Assembly (NCBI GenBank): GCA_036381495.1
Contig: DASVCS010000027.1
Coordinates: 1-10,259 of the forward strand
Direction: 5' to 3'
Origin: DASVCS01 sp036381495
Lineage (GTDB): Bacteria > Gemmatimonadota > Gemmatimonadetes > Longimicrobiales > RSA9
DNA length: 10,259 nt
Shown: in pieces, positions 5,256 through 10,259 of the stretch
Position numbering within the stretch: the first letter of the stretch is position 1
How the letters are laid out: each line of letters begins with the position of its first letter
Position numbers and translations under genes: made by a program
The notes under the pieces: model-generated
What the model was told of the DNA's origin: nothing
What the model saw: the letters and a program-made list of their open reading frames with translations, nothing else
The model's database searches: none

Positions 5256-5843
5256 ATGAACACCATACATGTCCTGGGCATTGCCGGGAGTCTGCGCGAG
5301 CGCTCCCTGAACCGATTCCTTCTCGATGCGGCGCGAACCCTCGCGCCGCGCGGGATGTCCATCGAACCCTTCGATCTGGCCGGGATCCCGCTCTACAACG
5401 CGGATCTGGACGCCGACGGGCGGCGCCCCGCCGACGTCGAGCGCTTCAAGCGCGCGATCACCGATGCCGACGCGCTGCTCATCGCCACGCCCGAGTACAA
5501 CTACGGCGTGCCGGGCGTGCTCAAGAACGCGATCGACTGGGCGTCGCGGCCGAGCTTCCGGTCTCCGCTCGCCGGCAAACCGGCCGCGATCATGGGCGCA
5601 TCGGGCGGCGCGATCGGCACGGCGCGCGCGCAGGAGCAGCTCAAGCTGACGCTGCTGGCCACGTTGGCGCCCGTGCTCCCGCATCCCGCCGTCACGGTCG
5701 CTCGGGCACGGGAGAAGTTCAACGCGGACGGCGACCTGGTGGACGCGGCAACCCGCGATCTCCTCGCCGGATTCCTGAACGAGTTCGCCGCGTGGGTCCG
5801 GCGGGTGGGCGTGGCGCGCGAGGGGCGTGGCGCGGATGGGTGA
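5256..5843 (+). CDS. NAD(P)H-dependent FMN reductase / quinone reductase (flavodoxin-like)
   Basis: This encodes 195 residues from ATG 5256; a TTG at 5250 in frame is the alternative start. Neither has a good Shine-Dalgarno (AAGAAG at 5235-5240 is the nearest). The fold is flavodoxin-like: GIAGSLRERSLNR (8-20) binds the FMN phosphate, PEYNYGVPGVLKNAIDW (79-95) contacts the isoalloxazine ring, and GASGGAIGTARAQ (114-126) follows. This is the ChrR/YieF/azoreductase-related family, which reduces quinones in a two-electron step without making semiquinones, and can also reduce chromate or azo dyes. As the last gene of the MarR-led cluster it fits quinone detoxification next to the MhqO- and MhqD-like genes. 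Which electron acceptor it uses in the cell cannot be told. Confidence 0.88.
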   Translation: MNTIHVLGIAGSLRERSLNRFLLDAARTLAPRGMSIEPFDLAGIPLYNADLDADGRRPADVERFKRAITDADALLIATPEYNYGVPGVLKNAIDWASRPSFRSPLAGKPAAIMGASGGAIGTARAQEQLKLTLLATLAPVLPHPAVTVARAREKFNADGDLVDAATRDLLAGFLNEFAAWVRRVGVAREGRGADG

Positions 5844-5884
5844 TGCCGACTTCGGCTGAACGCGCCGGCGCGAATCGCGTGAGA

Positions 5885-5928
5885 TCCGATTTCGTACTCA
5901 ACGGCTTATCGAGTCCGATTTCGGATTC
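5885..5928 (-). promoter_or_regulatory. Orphan copy of the toxin-antitoxin operator architecture
   Basis: Read on the minus strand, the half-sites of 468-511 recur here with an identical 13-base gap. AGTACGAAATCGGA is identical in 14 of 14 bases (plus-strand position 5885-5898), and the other arm matches 14 of 17 (5912-5928). The 13-base spacer itself matches only 3 of 13, so half-sites and spacing, not the whole stretch, are conserved. It lies in the 202-bp gap between convergent genes, and no antitoxin-like frame or Shine-Dalgarno follows on either strand. The same regulator could bind here, or it could be the scar of a lost second copy of the operon. Confidence 0.6.
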
Positions 5929-5982
5929 ACCGGTGCGAGGTGCGGGCGGATGGAACGCGCCGCAACGGTCCGGGCGGAGCGA

Positions 5983-6002
5983 CGGCCCGGAACGCCGGGT
6001 CG
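5983..6002. terminator. GC-rich hairpin between convergent genes
   Basis: CGGCCCGG (5983-5990) pairs with CCGGGTCG (5995-6002) around the loop AACG, giving eight pairs including one G-U. It lies between the 3' ends of the flavin reductase gene and the kinase/phospho-lyase gene, where a bidirectional terminator would be expected. No U-tract is seen on either side, so the call is weak. Confidence 0.3.
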
Positions 6003-6045
6003 ACTCGCCGGGGCCGGCCGGCACGGTGGGTGGCCAGGATCGGAC

Positions 6046-8640
6046 TCATTCCAGCCGCAGCGCCGCCTCCGCGAGCACCGCGCCCAGCACCTCCACCACC
6101 CGGTCCGCATCCTCCTCGGCGAACTGGAGCGGCGGCTTGATCTTGATCACGTTGTGGAGCGGTCCGTCGGTGCTGAGCAGGATCCCGTTCTCGCGCATGC
6201 GTTCGACCACGCGTGCGGCGTGGTCGGGCGCCGGCTCGAGCGTCTCGCGGTCGAGGACGAGTTCGATGCCGAGGAAGAGCCCCATCCCGCGCACATCGCC
6301 GATCAGTGGATGGCGTTCGGCCAACCTCCGCAGCCCTTCGAGCAGGCGGGCGCCGACGCGGTGCGCGCGCTCCTGGAGCCGTTCCGCCTCGATCACGTCG
6401 AGCACGGCGAGTCCGACGGCGCAGGAGACCGGGTTGCCGCCGAAGGTGTTGAAGTACTCCATGCCGTTGTCGAACGAGGCGGCGATCTCGGGCGTGGTCA
6501 CGACGGCGCCGAGCGGGTGCCCGTTGCCGATGGGCTTTCCCATCGTGACGATGTCGGGGACCACGCCCTGGGTCTCGAAGCCCCAGAAGTGCGTGCCGAC
6601 GCGGCCGAACCCGACCTGGACCTCGTCGGCGACGCAGATGCCGCCGGCCTCGCGGACGTGGCGGTAGGCCTCGGCCAGGAAGCCGTCGGGGAGCACGATC
6701 TGGCCGCCGCACCCCGGGAGCGATTCGGAGAAGAATGCGGCGACGCCGCGTCCGTCGTGTGCCAGGCGCTCGACGGCGTCCCGGACGTGGGCCGCGTAGC
6801 GGCGCCCGATGTCGGCGCCGGTGCCGCGGTAGCGGCCGCGGTAGGGATCGGGGAGCGGCACGACGTGCGTGGTCGGCGGCGCGCCCCGGCCGCCGGGGCC
6901 GTGGAACTTGTACGGGCTCAGGTCGATGAGCGCGTTCGTGTTGCCGTGGTAGGCCGCTTCGAGCACGACGACGTCGCGCCGGCCGGTGTGCGTGCGCGCG
7001 AGCCGGAGCGCCAGCTCGTTGGCCTCGCTGCCGGAGCAGGTGAAGAAGCAGACGCGCAGCGGCTCGGGGAGCGTGGCCGTGAGGCGCTCGGCGTAGCGCA
7101 CGAGGTGCTCGTGCAGGTAGCGGGTGTTCGTGTTCAGGACGCGCGCCTGTCGCGCGAGCGCGTCGACGACCCGCGGGTGGCCGTGGCCGACGTGCGCGAC
7201 GTTGTTTACGCAGTCGAGGTAGGCGCGGCCGGCGTCGTCGTAAAGGTACTGCATCCACCCGCGCACGATGTGGAGCGGCTCGCGGTACGAGAGGCGGAGC
7301 GAGTGGCCGATCCGTGCGCGGCGCGCGGCCAGGATCTCGTCGCGGCGCATGGGGGTGGCGGCGGTCGTCGCGGCGCGGCCCGACGCTGCGGCCGCGCTCG
7401 CAGTCCGGACGCCAGGCTCCGCCGCGACGATATCCGGTTGTGGGGCGGTCGAACGGCCCGTGGCCCGTTGCACCTCGACCCGACCGGCGCCGGCGGGCAC
7501 CGCCCCACACGCCTCACGCAGTGCATCGGTCACGCGCCGCGGGTCGACGGTTTCGAGCCGTTCGAGCAGTGCCCACGCGGGCGCCTCGCTCACCGAGAGG
7601 TAGGCGTTGTCGGGCTCGCGGCGTCGCTGATGCGCCGCGAGGACCACGCTCACGCACAGCCGCAGACAGATCAGCGGGAAGAGCGCCTCGGTCTCGGGCT
7701 CGGTCAGCGGGAACGTCGCGTGATAGCCGCGGACCACCTGCGCGGCCGCGGCGAGGGGGTCGTCGTGATCCATCATGGCGTACGCCGCCGCGATCGCCGG
7801 CTCCGCCGCGAGCCACGAGTGCACGAGGTCGCCGAAGTCGATCAGCCCCACGACCTTGCGCGGTGTCGACGAATCGTCGCCCTCCGCGACCAGGACGTTC
7901 CAGTCGTTGCCGTCGCCGTGGATGATGCCGGTGCGGAGCGCCGGGATCCGCGGCGCGCCGTCCGCTTCGAAGCGCGCGACGAAGCGTTCGACGCGCGCCC
8001 GCCTCGCGGCGTCGCCGACCTCGGCCAGATGCCGTTCGACGACCTCGCGGCCGCGGCTCAGGTCCCACGGCAACACGCGCTCCGCGGCGGGGTGCGCGTA
8101 CCCGGCGAGCGCACGGTCGACCGTCCCGAGCAGTCGGCCCACGCCCTCGAGCAGCGCGTGGCCGTGCGGGCGGACCCGGGCGAGGGGTGTGCCGGGGATG
8201 TACTCGAGGAGGCGGACGAAGCGCTCGGCGCCGTCCTCGAGCCTCACCGTCTCGATGCCGTTGCCCGCGAGTGACGGGACCACCCGCGGGAACCGGAACG
8301 GCTGCGCGCCCGCAGCGAGCCGCTCGAGCACCTCGGCCTGGCACTCCAGCACGCCGCGCGCCTCGCCCGGCGCGCTGAGCTTGAGCACGAACGCGGCCCC
8401 GGCGCCCGCGCGCAGGAGCACGTTCCGGTCCCGCTCGCCCGGGAGCGGGGCCGGCGTCGCGGCGATGCCGTAGAGCTCGCGGGCGAGGCAGGCGGCGTGC
8501 TCGAGGTGGGCGCGGGATGGATCATCGGCGTGCCGCGGATCGTCGGCGCGTTGCGGCTCATCGCGGCGCATCCCGCCGGCGACGCGGTCGGGCGGCGGGG
8601 CGTCGGCGGCATCGGCCGGAGCGTTCGTGGCGTGCACCAT
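6046..8640 (-). CDS. Fusion: APH-type kinase + class III PLP phospho-lyase (AGXT2L-like)
   Basis: This encodes 864 residues from the ATG at 8638-8640; the frame is open to a TTG at 8721 and an ATG at 8709, none with a clear Shine-Dalgarno. The first half is an aminoglycoside/choline-kinase-like domain (about 45-375): FVLKLSAP with K87, HGDGNDWN (241-248) and DFGD (268-271). An Ala-rich linker (about 383-430) leads to a class III PLP domain (431-864): SGSEAN (536-541), AYHGN (563-567), SPYKF (575-579), DE of ADEVQVGFG (672-673) and the PLP lysine K702 in TMGKPIGNGHP. The LIDLSPYKF and PDPYRG segments are typical of ethanolamine-phosphate and phosphohydroxylysine phospho-lyases (AGXT2L1/2), not of ordinary transaminases. 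The hydroxylysine kinase (AGPHD1) is the matching kinase, so one chain probably phosphorylates an amino alcohol and then eliminates phosphate and ammonia. Larger bacterial fusions also carry an M23 peptidase domain; it is absent here. The substrate is inferred. Confidence 0.85.
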   Translation of the reverse strand: MVHATNAPADAADAPPPDRVAGGMRRDEPQRADDPRHADDPSRAHLEHAACLARELYGIAATPAPLPGERDRNVLLRAGAGAAFVLKLSAPGEARGVLECQAEVLERLAAGAQPFRFPRVVPSLAGNGIETVRLEDGAERFVRLLEYIPGTPLARVRPHGHALLEGVGRLLGTVDRALAGYAHPAAERVLPWDLSRGREVVERHLAEVGDAARRARVERFVARFEADGAPRIPALRTGIIHGDGNDWNVLVAEGDDSSTPRKVVGLIDFGDLVHSWLAAEPAIAAAYAMMDHDDPLAAAAQVVRGYHATFPLTEPETEALFPLICLRLCVSVVLAAHQRRREPDNAYLSVSEAPAWALLERLETVDPRRVTDALREACGAVPAGAGRVEVQRATGRSTAPQPDIVAAEPGVRTASAAAASGRAATTAATPMRRDEILAARRARIGHSLRLSYREPLHIVRGWMQYLYDDAGRAYLDCVNNVAHVGHGHPRVVDALARQARVLNTNTRYLHEHLVRYAERLTATLPEPLRVCFFTCSGSEANELALRLARTHTGRRDVVVLEAAYHGNTNALIDLSPYKFHGPGGRGAPPTTHVVPLPDPYRGRYRGTGADIGRRYAAHVRDAVERLAHDGRGVAAFFSESLPGCGGQIVLPDGFLAEAYRHVREAGGICVADEVQVGFGRVGTHFWGFETQGVVPDIVTMGKPIGNGHPLGAVVTTPEIAASFDNGMEYFNTFGGNPVSCAVGLAVLDVIEAERLQERAHRVGARLLEGLRRLAERHPLIGDVRGMGLFLGIELVLDRETLEPAPDHAARVVERMRENGILLSTDGPLHNVIKIKPPLQFAEEDADRVVEVLGAVLAEAALRLE

Positions 8641-8719
8641 GGTCGTGTCCGTTCGAAGGGGCGCGGGGCGCCGGGCGGATCCATGCGAGGGGCATTGCCG
8701 GACCGGCATCCGTCGCGAC

Positions 8720-8749
8720 AAGCTACACCGCCGCCGTTCGGGCGGGCAA
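8720..8749 (-). promoter_or_regulatory. Possible promoter of the kinase/phospho-lyase gene
   Basis: On the minus strand TTGCCC (8749-8744) is followed after 18 bases by TAGCTT (8725-8720). Transcription from here would begin just before 8710, which favours the ATG at 8640 as start over the upstream TTG and ATG. Both boxes are imperfect. Confidence 0.3.
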
Positions 8750-8765
8750 CGCCGCGCAGCACTGG

Positions 8766-8804
8766 CCGCATGGCAGTCTTGGGGAAATGAAAACTGCCAT
8801 GCGG
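8766..8804. repeat. Perfect 12-bp inverted repeat in the divergent promoter region
   Basis: CCGCATGGCAGT (8766-8777) is exactly complementary to ACTGCCATGCGG (8793-8804) across a 15-base loop rich in G and A. It lies between the two divergent genes, 16 bases upstream of the -35 box at 8821. It could be a regulator-binding dyad, a terminator against read-through, or a small hairpin of a repetitive element. There is no U-tract. Confidence 0.75.
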
Positions 8805-8820
8805 TCGGACCACGCGAGTC

Positions 8821-8848
8821 TTGACAGCGCGGGAAGCGAGGCTAAGAT
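8821..8848 (+). promoter_or_regulatory. Predicted sigma70 promoter of the beta-propeller lipoprotein gene
   Basis: A consensus TTGACA (8821-8826) and TAAGAT (8843-8848) are 16 bases apart. Transcription from about 8855 excludes the upstream in-frame ATG at 8787 and supports the ATG at 8895, which has AGGAG at 8883-8887. Confidence 0.55.
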
Positions 8849-8894
8849 CGCCCAAACAGCACCCCCGGAAAGTCGCTGGGGCAGGAGCCGCATC

Positions 8895-10088
8895 ATGTTG
8901 ATACCGCTGATCGTCTTGTTTCTAGGTGTGGGTTCGGCCTGGCTCTCGGGTTGTTCCGCGTCGGACGAGATGCCATCGGCGGAGCGGTACATTGACGACG
9001 GTCTCGAGGTGGTCGTAAGCCACGCGCCTGCATGGCGGGTGGAAGATTCATGGCGCCTCAGCGATACGCCGACGCTTCAGATCGGCCACGATGAGAGCCT
9101 GGGCGAGGACTACATATTCTCGGGAATATCAGGAGCAACGCGGACTCCGGATGGTCGGATCGTGGTGGCTGACCGGCGCGCGGCGGAGCTCCGCTTCTAT
9201 GACAGCGAGGGCGTGCTGCTTCACGTTGCGGGTGGGCGCGGCAAGGGGCCTGGTGAATTCTCCTGGATCTTCAATCTACTGCGGTGCGACGAGAACGCAC
9301 TCCACGCCGTCGGCGCAGATGCCTCTGTCTCGGTCTTCGATTTCAACGGCAGGTTCGAACGGCGCTTCTATCCGGGGGAGTTGGCAGGGTTTCTGATTAG
9401 GTACGCGTTCGTTTGTGACCGCGACGGGAGGTTTGTGGTCACGGAGCAGACCCTCGAGCATGTCGGAGCGGAAGGCGTGTATCGCTCGACAGCGAATATG
9501 TTCCTGCTCGATTCAGGCGGCGGCGGTCGTGTCATCGCGGATTTAGGGTCTTTTCCCATTCAGGAGCGGCTCGCTGGTGCTGGAGGGAGTAGCTCCCATC
9601 CGCTCGGGAAGCAAACTTCGGTCGCGATCTTTGATGGCCAGGTCTATGTCGGGACGGCCGATATTTACGAAATCATGGTGTTCAACAACACGAGCCGGCC
9701 AGTGCGACGGATTCGGCGAGACATTCAGCCGGAGAGGCTCGACGAAGGGATGGTGAAACGCTACCTGGCAACCTGGGCTGAAACCCTTCCAGCGGACGAT
9801 CGTGAGTTGATGCTCAGGCGATTCTCCGGCGCTGACTATCCGGATGCCTATCCTGCTTATGCGCGGTTGCTCGTCGACGCGCTCGGATACCTCTGGGTCG
9901 AGGCATTCCGGCGAGACTTTCGGTCGCCCAGAACCTGGTCGGTATTTGATCCGGAGGGTATTTGGCTTGGCGACCTTGAGATGCCAAGCAGGTTTCACGC
10001 GCTGGAGATTGGTGATGACTATGTCTTGGGGCGCTTCACGGGTGAGTTGGGGCAGGAGAGCGTTCGCCTCTACGCGCTCGAGCGCTGA
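8895..10088 (+). CDS. 6-bladed beta-propeller (NHL-like) lipoprotein
   Basis: This encodes 397 residues. ATG 8895 is chosen because AGGAG (8883-8887) lies seven bases upstream and the protein then begins with a hydrophobic signal ending in the lipobox LSGC (C20), so it is probably exported and lipid-anchored. The signal lacks a basic residue before the hydrophobic core, which is unusual; RWGRSR lies just upstream in frame. The rest shows propeller-blade patterns such as GATRTPDGRIVVADRRAAELRFYDSEG (79-105), GGRGKGPGEF (113-122), and later FDGQVYVG, VDALGYLWVEAF and WSVFDPEGIWLGDLEMP. GGRGxGPGEF is a recurring motif in 6-bladed propeller proteins of Gemmatimonadota and Bacteroidota; their function is mostly unknown. 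Codon use is visibly less GC-rich than in the neighbours. Another lipoprotein gene follows. Confidence 0.8.
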   Translation: MLIPLIVLFLGVGSAWLSGCSASDEMPSAERYIDDGLEVVVSHAPAWRVEDSWRLSDTPTLQIGHDESLGEDYIFSGISGATRTPDGRIVVADRRAAELRFYDSEGVLLHVAGGRGKGPGEFSWIFNLLRCDENALHAVGADASVSVFDFNGRFERRFYPGELAGFLIRYAFVCDRDGRFVVTEQTLEHVGAEGVYRSTANMFLLDSGGGGRVIADLGSFPIQERLAGAGGSSSHPLGKQTSVAIFDGQVYVGTADIYEIMVFNNTSRPVRRIRRDIQPERLDEGMVKRYLATWAETLPADDRELMLRRFSGADYPDAYPAYARLLVDALGYLWVEAFRRDFRSPRTWSVFDPEGIWLGDLEMPSRFHALEIGDDYVLGRFTGELGQESVRLYALER

Positions 10089-10140
10089 GGAGTTGATCAT
10101 GCTACCGCCCACGCGGCCATCCTGGCGCCCCCACCCTGCA

Positions 10141-10156
10141 GGCCCCATCTTGGGCC
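10141..10156 (+). terminator. Weak hairpin between two lipoprotein genes
   Basis: GGCCC (10141-10145) pairs with GGGCC (10152-10156) around a six-base loop. It is short and lacks a U-tract. The 98-bp gap holds nothing else I can support. Confidence 0.25.
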
Positions 10157-10186
10157 GATCCACTTTCATGTTCCCGGGAGGCCCGC

Positions 10187-10259
10187 GTGTTCTCACCCGT
10201 TTGCGCGCGCATCGCCGCGCTCGGACTCCTGCTCGCGCCGCTCACGGCGTGTACGCCGG
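10187..10259 (+). CDS. Start of a lipoprotein gene, truncated by the window end
   Basis: A GTG at 10187 is preceded by GGGAGG (10176-10181) at five bases. The 24 readable residues, MFSPVCARIAALGLLLAPLT then ACTP, make a textbook lipoprotein signal peptide: a basic residue R8, a hydrophobic core, and the lipobox LTAC with C22. The mature protein is outside the window, so its function cannot be told. It lies 98 bases after another lipoprotein gene on the same strand. Confidence 0.65.
   Translation, partial: MFSPVCARIAALGLLLAPLTACTP

Noticed and set aside
5950..8274. A 774-codon open frame on the plus strand
   Set aside because: It lies wholly antisense to the kinase/phospho-lyase gene, whose product has complete catalytic motifs. 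The plus-strand product is rich in Arg, Val, Ala and Asp-Glu with no recognisable domain, as expected for the mirror frame of a high-GC gene.
8787..8894. In-frame ATG at 8787 as start of the propeller lipoprotein
   Set aside because: It lies in the loop of the inverted repeat, upstream of the predicted promoter, lacks a properly spaced Shine-Dalgarno and would bury the signal peptide. The ATG at 8895 has AGGAG at seven bases.
10099..10259. Frame from ATG 10099 with a GAGGAG before it, open to the window end
   Set aside because: The product is Arg/Pro/His-rich with no signal or domain. The overlapping GTG at 10187 gives a clear lipoprotein signal with its own GGGAGG. A short coupled leader ORF cannot be excluded.

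Overview
The window is GC-rich (about 68-70% by eye), gene-dense bacterial DNA with Shine-Dalgarno motifs of the AGGAG/GGAGG type and recognisable sigma70-like promoters. A 6-bladed beta-propeller lipoprotein with a GGRGKGPGEF motif, long simple-repeat intergenic stretches and the overall composition resemble soil Gemmatimonadota (Longimicrobium-like). This assignment is an inference; no rRNA or other taxonomic marker is present.

Layout. (1) 1-405: 3' part of a MaoC-type hydratase. (2) 461-1636: a RES/Xre (MbcT/MbcA, ParT/ParS-like) toxin-antitoxin pair. Its promoter spacer is filled by a perfect palindrome, and a second inverted half-site overlaps the ribosome binding site. (3) 1637-1878: hexamer arrays and a six-copy 14-bp tandem repeat, then a strong promoter with an overlapping inverted repeat. 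(4) 1879-5843: five same-strand genes: a MarR regulator of MhqR type, a YceI lipocalin-like protein, a two-domain VOC protein of MhqO type, an alpha/beta hydrolase of MhqD type and an NAD(P)H-dependent FMN reductase. A 270-bp gap between yceI and the VOC gene holds G-quadruplex-like hexamer repeats arranged as a perfect 25-bp inverted repeat. (5) 5844-6045: a gap between convergent genes, containing a second copy of the toxin-antitoxin operator architecture in the opposite orientation. (6) 6046-8640, minus strand: a fusion of an APH-type small-molecule kinase with a class III PLP enzyme of the AGXT2L phospho-lyase type. (7) 8641-8894: a divergent promoter region with a perfect 12-bp inverted repeat. 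(8) 8895-10088: the beta-propeller lipoprotein, visibly lower in GC. (9) 10187 to the end: the start of a second lipoprotein gene.

How the genes fit together. The central block matches in content the Bacillus subtilis MhqR regulon for quinone and electrophile stress (regulator, ring-cleavage-dioxygenase-like VOC protein, carboxylesterase-like hydrolase, flavin reductase), with YceI added. A related inverted repeat lies at the marR promoter and again upstream of yceI, so the regulator probably represses itself and the downstream genes. The kinase/phospho-lyase fusion probably phosphorylates an amino alcohol (ethanolamine- or hydroxylysine-like) and then eliminates the phosphate. The best candidates for something undescribed are the composite toxin-antitoxin operator with its orphan copy 5.4 kb away, and the symmetric G-quadruplex/hexamer intergenic element.
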